From the NCBI GenBank assembly GCA_963995505.1, contig OZ023182.1, forward strand, positions 4,456,707 to 4,520,706: DNA of 64,000 nucleotides, in the 5' to 3' direction. Under the pieces are notes generated by a model that was given only the letters and a program-made list of their open reading frames with translations, was not told the DNA's origin and did not search any database. The stretch's first letter is position 1; each line of letters starts with the position of its first letter. Source of the stretch: Hypericum androsaemum (Eukaryota; Streptophyta; Magnoliopsida; Malpighiales; Hypericaceae). The position numbers and the translations under genes are program-made. Shown here one piece after another: positions 33,201 to 44,219 of the stretch.

Positions 33201-35924
33201 TCCCATAATCGGAATTTTCTACTCTTTTACGGCTATTGATTTTTCTAGAGGTACGTGTAACCTCTTACATCACCCTTAAATTTCAGGAATCTCTCGTCTA
33301 ACCGCATCAAAGGTCCTATTCCAATCGAGTTATCTCGAATTGGTAATTTGGATACATTGTAAGTAGTAACTACTACTCAATCTGTTTTAAGTGTCTAGTA
33401 CAATGTTTGATTGCTCTTTCCGCCTCTTCCTCTAAGGGACCTATCTGGCAACAAGATCAATGGATCAATCCCATCTTCCCTCGGGGATTTGGAGCATCTT
33501 CTGAAGCTGTAAGTTCAAGTGTTACGCCCAGTCAAATGTATCTAATTTTTAACCGGTTTCTAAATTTAATGTTAAATGGTGCAGTAACCTAAGCAGGAAC
33601 CAATTGACAGGAGTCATCCCAGCAGATTTTGGTAATTTGAGAAGTGTAATGGAAATGTAAGGTTTTGATTAGCATAATACTCGGGCAACATTTCTTGATG
33701 GTTTATGTTTTCTATCCATTAATTACGGGTTGTTCTCCAGTGATCTTTCTCATAATCATCTCTCTGGGATGATCCCTCAAGAACTCAGTCAGCTACAAAA
33801 CATTCTTTTGCTGTAAGTTTTTTTTGTTTTGTCAACTTTCCGCTGAATGATGATCGCATTCTATTGATAATAGTATGGTTTCATGTGCACCATCTTGAAG
33901 TCATTAATCTGTGTTTAATTGGCGATGTAGGAGACTTGAAATCAATAATCTATCCGGGGATATTATGCCTCTCCTTAACTGCCTCAGTCTCAGCATCCTG
34001 TAAGTTGACAATTATTTGTGTCATAGATGATGTCGACACTGCCATTCATTTCACTTACACGAGTTTTTGGATGTATCCACTGCAGAAACGTCTCGTACAA
34101 CAACATAGGCGGTGTTATTCCTTCTGGCAACAACTTTTCGAGATTTCAGCCCGACAGGTTTGGTTGCATATTGTGGAGTTTTCTGCAGTTATAATGACCT
34201 GTTTTCTGAAATAGTTGTTTTGCCTCAGCTTTATTGGAAATCCTGGTCTTTGTGGTTACTGGCTTGATTCTCCATGCCATGAGTTGCATTCAACCGAACA
34301 AGGTACGAAGTAATTTGTTTATCAACTCTCTAGCTATCTCACTGTAAATGCTTTGGAGCTAGATTTGTTGTATTTCATTCATCAGATTAGTTTCGATGCT
34401 CAGTTCAGGTTTTGTCTTTGCAGTTCCGATTTCTAAAGCGGCAATCCTAGGAATCGCTCTTGGTGCCCTTGTCATTCTTCTCATGATTCTCGTAGCAGTA
34501 TGCCGACCACATAAACAGCCAACGTTTCATGAAGGATCTCTTGACAAACCAGGTATTTCTTTGCATCTTTTGTTTGGTCGGGTTCTTCTACTTTATCTCG
34601 GAGTCTAATTTATGTGCACTATGCGGAGAAACAGTGACATACTCAACACCCAAGCTGGTGATCCTTCATATGAATATGGCACTTCATGTCTACGAAGATA
34701 TAATGAGAATGACCGAGAATTTGAGTGAGAAGTATATTATCGGCAAAGGAGCGTCGAGCACGGTGTACAAATGTGTCCTGAAGAACTGCAGACCTGTGGC
34801 AATCAAGAGACTTTATTCTCACTATCCTCAGAGTATGAAAGAATTTGAAACTGAACTTGAGACACTCGGAAGCATCAAGCATCGGAATCTTGTGAGCCTC
34901 CAAGGATATTCGCTCTCCTCTTCCGGGAATCTTCTGTTCTACGAATACATGGAAAATGGCAGTCTGTGGGATATTCTCCACGGTGAGTTATCTTCGAGTA
35001 GGCCCTAAACATCTCTCTTAACATACTCGGTCAGGTGATCTCGTCTTATATCTGACTTGACGAACACAACTGCTTACATGTTTCAGGCCCTATGAAGAAG
35101 AAGAAACTAGACTGGGATACGCGTCTCAAAATAGCCTATGGAGCGGCTCAAGGGCTAGCTTATCTACACCATGATTGTAGTCCGCGCATCATCCACAGAG
35201 ACGTGAAGTCGTCCAACATTTTGATGGACAAGGACTTGGAGCCCCATCTCACCGATTTTGGGATTGCAAAGAACTTGTGCATCTCTAAGTCACACACTTC
35301 CACCTACGTTATGGGTACCATTGGGTACATAGACCCCGAGTATGCGCGTACTTCACGACTGACTGAGAAGTCCGATGTGTACAGCTACGGCATTGTGCTG
35401 CTTGAGTTGCTCACCGGCAGGAAAGCAGTGGATGACGAGTGCAACCTCCATCATCTGGTTTGTTTCTCTTTCGATTCTCCATGCTCTTTATCGTATACCT
35501 TAGTTTATCTTTTTCCTGTTTTAGTTTAAGATTGTACTTTGTGGAACAGATTTTGTCGAAGACGGCGAACAATACTGTAATGGAAACTGTCGATCCCAGC
35601 ATCACAGACACTTGTAAAGACCTAGGAGCCATCAAGAAGGTCTTCCAACTTGCCCTCCTGTGCACCAAACGACAGCCATCTGAACGGCCAACAATGCACG
35701 AAGTTACGCGCGTACTCGAGAGCCTTCTCCCATCCGTCGCACCGCCGAAACAATGTAACTCGATGGCACCTGCGCCACCTCTGTCATCAGCCAAGGTCCC
35801 GTACTACGTGGACGAGTACGCCAACCTGAAGACTCCGCACATGGTGAACTGCCCTTCCATGAGCACCTCAGATGCCCAGCTGTTCCTCAAGTTTGGGGAG
35901 GTGATATCCCAAAACACAGGGTGA
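30234..35924 (+). CDS. ERECTA: ERECTA LRR receptor-like kinase
   Basis: Plasma-membrane receptor kinase that senses EPF/EPFL peptides and controls stomatal patterning and organ growth. 27 exons, 2949 nt, 982 codons: 30234-30312, 30583-30721, 30828-30899, 31104-31175, 31287-31358, 31434-31505, 31599-31670, 31768-31839, 31928-31999, 32083-32151, 32248-32319, 32449-32520, 32642-32713, 32819-32890, 32967-33038, 33121-33192, 33287-33358, 33437-33508, 33585-33656, 33741-33812, 33931-33999, 34086-34157, 34229-34302, 34424-34552, 34635-34982, 35087-35457, 35550-35924. Signal peptide about 1-24; LRR cap with [10 protein letters not shown]; 20 exons of 72 or 69 nt, each one LRR; membrane helix about 581-602; kinase with [11 protein letters not shown] (about 653), [12 protein letters not shown] (about 772), DFGIAKN (about 790). 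RD kinase, all key residues present. The C terminus [18 protein letters not shown] favours ERECTA over ERL1/2. Length fits the family. Confidence 0.95.
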
Positions 35925-36788
35925 AAGTGAAACTGTAAAACCAAAACTCACCGCCTTTCTCAAATATTACAATGTGGGACATTGGATGTGGGAAATTGTG
36001 TACAAAGAGGGTACTGCTACCTTTTTTAGCCTTAGTGATAGAAATGTGAAAAAAGTTGGGAGTAAAAGTAGATAACCATGTAATGTAGTGACTTCATTGT
36101 AAAAAACCATGGTTATGATTTTGTCAGTCTGAAGAAAATGACTACTGGTTTCTGATAAATTTTTGGTGGGGGCTTGTCAGGCTCTTAGGCCCATCTTAAC
36201 GTTGGGCAGCGTGCATTATTGCTGGTCCGCATAAATAATACACCTGCACATATCCGTAACTTGCGCGCCGCTGCTTCATGTGTATGCTCTCGTTGCTGTC
36301 TTCCGGATTATTCATATTTGAGTCGGGTCTCATAAAAAATAATTGTTATTTAAATGTCGTACGACGCACGTGGTTTGCAGATGCAACATTTCCAATTATT
36401 TCATTACGTAGGATGGAAAATTTCTGTCGGTGATAAGAAAATACAGGAAAAAGTATATTTGTAATATCATTCGGTTTTACGTCTTTTTATAATTATAATG
36501 TAGTTCTGTTTTGTATTTTTTTTCTATAGAATTTTTTATAGTTCATATGTTTAGTGATAAAAAAATATGTACTAATGTGTCACAAAAAAAATAAAAACGA
36601 AACCAAAACTTTAAAAGACTCAAAACACAATTTATCTTTGGAAAATATAAGTGTACCCATGCACTCCAAATTACAGAAATAAAAAATAAAAGAGACAAAT
36701 TAAAATGTCCGGAGCCAACCATTTATTTATTAGACAATTAACGCTAACCCATCTAGCGTCCATTATATCTCAGAACTTGTCATCTTCT
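35925..36788. other. Convergent 3' intergenic region
   Basis: Holds the 3' UTRs of the ERECTA gene (plus) and the MADS-box gene (minus). No further gene seen. Confidence 0.5.
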
Positions 36789-39700
36789 TCATTTATTTTG
36801 CTGCTTCAGCTGGAGAAACCAACAATTTAAAAGGAGTAAATCGAATTAATTGTTGAATTTATTTTTACTAAATTTTATTTTCAGTGTCCGAATTTGAGAT
36901 AACAATTGTACCTTGATCTCTCTTATTTTGGCAAGCCTAGCAACAAGATGGGCCTCCATCCTCTTGATTTCTTCCAGGTCGTTGATGTTCTCCGGGTGCG
37001 TCCAATAGCTTCCACGTAGTACAAATATATTGTCAGTAAACAGATATCGATGATTGTCAGGAAAAAAACATATATTGATGGATCCAAAATAACTTTTTAC
37101 TGACCGTAAAAAAAAACATTTTACTCCCTTTCAACAAAAAAATTAACTTTTTACTGTTTTTCAAAAAAAAATAACTTTTTACTGAAAATAATAATAATAT
37201 AAGTTTAGACAAAATTAACAACTTCAGAATCTCGGTCTTCTCACGGAGGGTCTCTCTCATTTCTTGCAATTGAGCCTGTTTGGCCTGTATTAGAAAACAT
37301 ATATAATTAACTTGACATTTTTTGATCTCAAATTCGAATTCGAAATATTACTGCTCGAGAGTACATTGGGTAAGAACATACTCTGATTTCCTCAATCCTG
37401 CATCAGGGTGAATTACACAAATGAACTATGTCATAATTTGATTTGGGTTAAAATGGAAAAAAAGTTGAGCAAGGTAATTTTAACGAAGGTAAAATTATAA
37501 ATTCAGTGGGAAAAATTTTCTACCTGTCAGCTGAGATGTTTCCTTGAAGAAGCTGTGGATTGGGATTGTCCGGATATGCCTTGGCCAGTAGCTATTTGAA
37601 GGGAGGAAATTATGGCACCATAAAAATTTCTACTGTTATTTTTTTAGTTAAATTATTTTATTCCAAGCTACTAATTAATTTAACCAGATTAATAATGGGG
37701 AAGATGATAACCTTGGTCGTGTAGGACCTCCTACAACACCAAAAAAGAAGAACGGATTGGAGTTAGACTTAAAAAAAATGAAAAATTCATTATGGTACTA
37801 TGCGATTTGACGATTTTTTTACCAAGTACAATGTGAGTTTGTTTAGTCTTTTTCGTGATAGAAGTGTTCCTAATTCACAATTTTAGTTCTTTTTTGTCTC
37901 CAAAAGTGTGAAGTATGCTACTTCTGTCACTAAAATAGACAACAAAATCACATGGTACTTGATCAAAAAGGGATCATATACTATTAAAATAAACTTTCCC
38001 CAATATTAAAAGTAATTGTAATTGGTAAATAATGAAGGGACAAAAGATAACACACCTTTCTTCACGTTCATCCAGAGCCATCGATGATAGCCTCTCCAGA
38101 ACTTCACTCAGATCTCTAAGCAAGTGCGAAAAAAAATTAAATTAAGTAATTCAATTCTTGTTTTGAAAAATTTAATCATATATTTGCTACTTATATAGCC
38201 CACATGGAAAGCAAATTGGAAACAGAGATCTCTGGGCTATTTAATGAATGTGACAAAGGGATTTAATTTCTAAGCAGTTAATAGTAAAAAGGAAACCAGG
38301 CACCAGATTCATTTCCTTAATTTGAAGAGAGTGTTAAGATTCCATACAGAAAAGGGAATTAATTTGTAACATGTATATAGTAAATAGAAAACTAAAAGTT
38401 TGTGAAATATTATATAAATTTAAAGGGATATTTAAGTTTTTGTACTTTTGCAATTTAAAGAAGATAATTTGTTCAAAAAACTCTTGTAGGTTCTAAAAAA
38501 AAGCCAAAGGACAAATGGTCTTCTAAAAAAAAGCCAAAGGACAAATGGTCTAACGGCGGGTATTAATAAGTTCAACGAGGTGCAGAGTTCAAATCCTACC
38601 AATTGTAAATATGGTATAAAAAATTATCTTTAAAAAAAATTTCAAAATAAACCCCACAGAAATTATCGCACTAAATAACGTCGGTGGTGAAGTCTAGGCC
38701 CAGTTATGAAAAAATAAAAATATGGGCCCAATCATTGGGTGGTTCTTGTAATTTGATTCTAACTGCTGACAGAGGCCCGTGAAAATAGTTTAGCTCCCAA
38801 ACGAGGCTCAGGCCCGTTCTAATGGGCGTCGGGTCTCCTTATTCATGTGTCACGCAATAATTTTATCAGCTCGTGCCCATAATTGCACAATTTTATATCG
38901 TAGTACACAAAATTATTTCACTTCTAGAGTTTGAACAGAGTCTTTGTTTTTTTAGGTAAATTTTCTTTTTTATTAATATTATATGGTAGAAAATGAATTC
39001 TCAATTTCAAAATTCTGATACAGCAAAATTCCGTACGAAAGAAAGAGAACATAGTCTTAGTTTCTAAACTCAGTTACACTATGCCTGCTACACTATGCTT
39101 AATACACAATTTTATACAACATGAAGATGGCAATTTATATGTCAAGGTGATATAACCAAATATAACGTCAAAACAATGGAAACAAAGCCATCTCCGTTGG
39201 TTAGTTTAGACCAACGGAGTCGACCTTTTAATATACCAAAAGATATTAAAGAACTAAATATCTCTTGTCAATAATTTGCAGTTCCTTTCTGAAACATCTC
39301 TCAAAGTAGAAATTAATTTTAGGGTAAATTATCCTCAGGTCTCTGAGTTTCGTTACTTTATTTCTCACATTTCTGGGTTTCCATAAATAATTTTGTCATC
39401 CCCTGTATTTGGTTTTATTATTCTCGGGTCCTTTGCTGACGTTATAAATCATTTTTTTTTATTTTTAAAATAACGGTTATACCCTTCTCCGGCAACTCTA
39501 ACAACTTTGGTTATCTTCTCCGGCGACTCTCCGACGAATCTCACAACTTTGGTCATCTTCCTAGGCGACTCTCCGATGACCTGAAGTTGGAACGAGGCCC
39601 CACCAACTTCCATAAGCCGGCCCCACCAACTTCCATCCTCCAGTCCCACCAGGTTGAATAACGGGAATTGGGGTCCTCCCGGTCGTCGTTCCTTTGCTCG

Positions 39701-42666
39701 ATGCTCGCCACGTGAACCCTTGCACTCGACCGGCTTCCTAACCATCGAGTCCTCGACCATCACCATCATGACTAGCTCGAACATCTCGGCTGCCACGAAG
39801 ATCAGGTCCTCGTTCCAAGTCGGGTTACTGGCCGAGTTAACCCACCCGATCTTGAACACATGTGGGTATAGCTGGCCCTTAACATAAAGCTCACTACTCG
39901 AGCCTTACCCTTGTGCTCGGGCTCACTGATCAGCTGCAAGTCTTGGGTCTGGATGACCGTTAATCGCAAATACCAAACCTTGGGAGAGAGATGGACCTTG
40001 GCCCGGGTCTCGGGAATGAACCCACCGGAGTCCGAGTGCCAGGCTTCCTAAAATGCCTCATCGGTGAGAAGGATGAGGAGAAAGAAGGGTGAGTAGAGAG
40101 AATGGGAGGAGAGAGAAATGTTTTTAAGGGTATGTAAGTAATTTCCATGATAAAAATGATTGATAATGTCAGGGAGGGACCCGAGAGTATAATAAAACCA
40201 AACACGGAGAACGAAAAAATTATTTTTGGAAACCTAGGGATGCTAGAGGTAAGATGACGAAATCCCAGAGATCTGAGAGTAATTTACCCTTAATTTTAGG
40301 ATAAATTACTCTCAGGCCCCTGATATTTGGTATATTTCACGCTCGCCCCCTTGTATTCTGGTAATCGATTAAAAACTCCCCGAAGTTTAGTTTTATTATA
40401 CTCTCAGGCCCCTCGCTTACGTCAGCGGTCTATATATTATTATTTTATTACTGAAATGACTATTATACCCTTGTTCCGGTCAACTAAACCCTCCGATCAT
40501 CTTCTCCCTTCATTTTTCTGGGGAACAAAATTTTTTCGGCGACCAAAAATCAAAAATAAAAAAAGTAGACGGTCGTCTTCTTCCTGAGGTCGTCTTCTTT
40601 CCTCGAGGTCCAAAATAAATACCCCAAGCTTTACAAGCCGAAACTGGGTTCGATAAACTGGGTCTGGCCAAGGAACGGCGTCACAGCCCAGCCCAGCCCG
40701 ATTCTTTCGTCAGAGACCAACAAGGGTATCATCGCTGCTCCCGAAGCCTCCTCGTTGTTGGCGGAGGAGGGAGAGCCTATCGTCTTCCCCGTCCAAGACC
40801 AACACCTCAAGTCACCCAAATCAACCCACGACCAATCCCAGAAACCAAGTCGTTGTTTCCCCTTTCCACCGTCGCCCAGTCACGAGGAAGAAGGAGAGCA
40901 TGTCGAAAGGGGTGGAGACTTGAATCGGCGACTGAATCGGCCCTGAGGTCGTTTCCCCTCAAGCTACTCCATCAATTTCCTCCCCGGCGATGGAATCGGC
41001 CCTGAAGTCCATCAATTCGACAGAACCTAATCTACCATCTCTGATGAAGGGAAGCCACCTCGAGTACTGGAGGGCGCCGGGGGTGGTGAAGAGGAGCTCG
41101 CGGAGGGCGACGTCGGCATCGGTTGAGAGTTCTACCTTTTCTTATATCGGTGATGTGATGTCGTCGTGGCCGTTGGCCGGTCGTCGTCGGTATCGGTTGC
41201 TCGGAGACGATAGGGGGGAGAGAAAGATAAAAGAAATTAATGACTTTTTTTTATGAGGGTAGAAAAGTTATTTTACAAAGAAAATTGATCGCTGATGTCA
41301 GCGAGGGGCTTGAGAGTATAATAAAACCAAACCTCGGGGAGTTTTTAATCGATTACCGAAATACAGGGGGGCGAGCCTTAAATATACCAAACATCAGGGG
41401 CCTAAGAATAATTTGCCCTTAATTTTATGGTTCGTTGGCCTGCGTTGTGGGGAAAGGGAGAACTATGTTTTTATTTGGCGAGTTGGTGAACTACAATGTT
41501 GTTGAGTACAATTTTCCATTTCTAACCAACAAACCTTTTGGTCTAGGTTTGCTTTTAAAAATAACAACTTTTGGTATTGGTTGGACAGTCTATTTTTATT
41601 ACAATTATAGGTGAATTAAAGTTTTTTATACAATAGGTAATAGGTGTGTGAGAATGAGGGTGAAAAAATCTAAATCTCTAACATTTTCTTTGAAAAGAAT
41701 GGTCTGACCTATTGGTTAGTCTAAATTTGAAGGGTGGAGTGTCAAGATTTTTTTATTTAAACTATTTGGTATTCGGCTCCTTGGACCGATTAAATTCAAA
41801 TACAGGCCCAGTAGAATTTTTAAAATGCGGCAAAACTCTCTCAATAATTTTTTAACACTTATGATTCTTAATGATTCGACCTCGAATGTGATTAATCTAG
41901 AACAATTCATCCACCAGTTGATCTAAGTACTTGGTGACCAGAATTTTAGATTTTAACTACCAACTCTATCCCCACAAAAAATGATAAATGCAATATAAAT
42001 CTACAAAAAACCCTAGCCGCCTTTTCTTTCATGTCTTAAAAAAAACTCACAACTCTTCGTCAACCATTTAATCGTTTCTTCTTGTTTGTTTTGTATAGAT
42101 CTAACTTATATTTAGATTAGTTCGGTACTGCATCTACGCTGTTGAAAAATCTACCACATTTGAATGAGTTCTCTCATGACGATGGATATTCGTCAAGATC
42201 GATGGTTAAATTGAGAAGGGTCATTGCTTAGGAATTGCATCTGACTTGTATTAATGATTTTTCATATTTGTTTACGTAGATGACGTATGACTGACTATTC
42301 AATCCGAATAAAACATATTTATTTTTGCGACGTTTTCTTCCACGGTAATAACATCACCCTCGCTGAAACAAGAACCTGATAAACGTTCCGAGCATCGTGG
42401 AAAAAGGGTAAAGATAAACGATATTTTATCAACTAAAATAAAATAGTTTGGGAGTAATTAAGGGGAGAGCTGGTTAATTACTTGTTCTTGCTAACATAGA
42501 GAGCTGGCTTTCTCGACGGAGAGATCATGACAAGGGCAAGGTCGACGTCGCAGAGGGTGGAAATTTCATTGGCCTTCTTTATTATTCCCGCTTTTCGCTT
42601 GGAATACTTTGCCTGCCTTGCCTTTGAATTTGACAGCCTCTCCATAGTGAAGTTCCTCCTCGCCAT
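36789..42666 (-). CDS. MIKC*-like MADS-box transcription factor
   Basis: Nuclear DNA-binding factor, rebuilt from eight GT-AG exons read on the minus strand: 42666-42482, 38115-38056, 37730-37712, 37591-37524, 37397-37382, 37284-37220, 37008-36912, 36809-36789. Phases agree throughout; 531 nt, 176 codons plus stop. Exon 1 is the MADS box (about 1-60: RQAKYSKRKAGIIKKANE, LCDVDLALVMISPS). The junction reads SKNKDLSEVLERL, then DEREERRSYTTKLLAKAY, and a coiled-coil K-like region follows (IEEIRAKQAQLQEMRETL, FYWTHPENINDLEEI). YW-x-x-P-x-x-I-N is typical of the AGL30/65/94 and AGL66/104 (MIKC*) groups, which act mainly in pollen. The protein is shorter than usual: there is no long C-terminal region. 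The initial MARRNF differs from the common MGR start. Intron 1 (38116-42481) contains two MULEs. Convergent to ERECTA. Confidence 0.75.
38116..39312. other. Distal part of MADS intron 1
   Basis: Intron sequence. Contains a 33-bp tandem duplication (TCTAAAAAAAAGCCAAAGG at about 38493 and 38521). It is followed by a possible tRNA-derived SINE piece (GGTCTAACGGCGGG then GAGTTCAAATCCTACC, about 38547-38605) with a T-rich tail. The SINE call is weak. Confidence 0.4.
39322..40289. mobile_element. Pack-MULE (family B) in MADS intron 1
   Basis: 968 bp. Ends GGGTAAATTATCC and GTAATTTACCC. 9-bp TSD TTAATTTTA on both sides (39313-39321 and 40290-40298). Carries a minus-strand fragment of a multiple-C2-domain gene. 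The TIR layout resembles that of the outer element at 48868. Confidence 0.88.
39560..40090 (-). pseudogene. Captured MCTP/FTIP-type C2-domain fragment
   Basis: Read on the minus strand from about 40060: DEAF, a stop, EAWHSDSGG, then IPETRAKVHLSPKVWYLRLT and QTQDLQL. After a frameshift near 39900 come ELYVKGQLYPHVFKIGW, SNPTWNEDLIFVAAE and VEDSM (ORF 39859-39449). This order is the linker and start of an inner C2 domain of plant MCTP proteins (FTIP1/QUIRKY family; SPKLWYLR, NPVWNEDLMFVAAEPFE). Intact relatives sit in the ER at plasmodesmata. This piece has an in-frame stop and a frameshift and lacks everything else, so it is transposon cargo. Direction is opposite to the TIR-defined plus strand. 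Confidence 0.82.
40299..41418. mobile_element. Non-autonomous MULE (family C), tandem to the Pack-MULE
   Basis: 1120 bp. Ends GGATAAATTACTCTCAGG and CCTAAGAATAATTTGCCC. Flanked by TTAATTTTA on the left (40290-40298, shared with the preceding element) and on the right (41419-41427). The inner TIR part (TTTTATTATACTCTCAGGCC) also occurs at 45873. The interior is GC-richer and has two short ORFs (40631-40819 minus, 40990-41256 plus) of unknown origin, possibly captured. Confidence 0.88.
41428..42477. other. Proximal part of MADS intron 1
   Basis: AT-rich intron sequence; no gene or bounded element seen. Confidence 0.45.
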
Positions 42667-42770
42667 CTTAAAGTTAATTAATTATTAAGCTTTTTATTGG
42701 AAGATAAACACTTCTTCTCTCTTTTTTCTATCTTCTTCTTTTCATGTGTGGGACTTCTGGGTTGGTGTCA

Positions 42771-42780
42771 TATTTATAGT
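42771..42780 (-). promoter_or_regulatory. TATA box of the MADS-box gene
   Basis: ACTATAAATA on the minus strand, about 105 bp upstream of the ATG at 42666, a normal spacing for a plant TATA box with a short leader. Confidence 0.5.
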
Positions 42781-42789
42781 GTCTATAAA

Positions 42790-44210
42790 TTGATATTTTA
42801 TTCAAGTAATTAATGTTGGTAGGTAAACACTCGGCGTCTAATCAGTAGGAGCGACCGGAAAAAGTAATCGAACTAATGAAATTTTTACAAGTTGTAAGTA
42901 ACTTCAATTTATTTAAAGATATTTCGAGTTAAAAATTTATTTATGAATGTAACAGATAAAAAAACAGTTATGGTCTGACATAGAAAGTGGTAAAACCTGA
43001 GTTAATAATATATCGCTTTTCACTTAGAAAGTGGTATCTAATAATTTGCCAGAATCCGAACCAGATGTTGGACGTATTAACTCTCTCTCTCATGGGCGAG
43101 CTGCAGAGTCAACGGTGGAAAGCACCAGCTTTTAATTTGGGTTGACGTTAGTTGCTACTACTACCACTACAATCTTTCCCCATTGTACTGCAACAACAAA
43201 AAAAGAGCAATTTACCAATTATCGACATTGCAAAAACACACTCGGAGAAACTAATACGAGCTAATATAAGTGATAAATTTTTTGACTTTTTAAGATCTTG
43301 ATTTAAGTTTCACAAACGAAAAATACACGTTTTTATCAAAAATTTGCTGGTGATTTCACCTAGTCGTCGGAGTTTGAGCCAGTATAGGAGTCATTAAGTG
43401 TGGGGACCTGTAATTTAATAAAATGATGTCCTTTCTGAGTTATTAATTATGTCATAGATGCGCGACAGAATAGTTTTTTCCTGTTGCACCGGCGAGACTA
43501 TTGCAATTACTTTTGACGTTCGTGTCGACGTTTTCCCAGTCAGAATAAACCACCACGTCGACGTTAATTAACCGACGTTTCACTTTTTTGACATATTTTC
43601 TGAGCAGCCAAATGAAGTTTTTTTTAACAAAGAAGATTGATTTAAGTAGTAAGAGATTGAAATTTACTTTAAAATTTTTGATTCAAGTCTCAAAAATATA
43701 AAAAAATATAATTAAGAAAGTCATCCTAAATAAGATCTGATGGTACTCGACTCTTAAAATTAAGATCTTAAAAAAATCAAGTCTTTTTTTGTGAATAGCT
43801 AAATCTAGTTGTGAATGCTATTAATGGTAGGTTGTTAATTCAATATTTAATTGAGTATCTTAATTATGTACCTTCCTTTTTTGGTAGCTCTACAAGGATT
43901 TCTTTGTAAGTGCAATTAAGGTAATTGGTTATAAGTTTCTGCAAATAGTATACACTCTACTCCTCCGACAGGCAAAAATCAATAATCTCACGAACCCGCG
44001 TATTTCTTAAAAGTACCCCAAAAAATAAAGTCACGTTAAATTAAACAAAATAAAGTAGAATAGTTAAGTTTAAAAAAATTAAAAGCCCAAAAAATCCAGA
44101 CAGCTTTATAATAATTATCAAAATATACCATTTGAAAAGTGTCAAATAACAATACAATGTCCTAAAGAAACCGGCTGTCGAACCACGTATATCTAAGGAG
44201 TCAGAAATAA
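42790..44210. other. Intergenic, nothing recognised
   Basis: Upstream of the MADS-box gene. AT-rich, with scattered CGACGTT motifs near 43515-43580; no gene seen. Confidence 0.5.
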
Positions 44211-44219
44211 TTTATTTTA

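Noticed and set aside
34643..34981. Minus-strand 112-codon ORF
   Set aside because: Antisense to the ERECTA kinase exon, which has clear motifs and splice sites.
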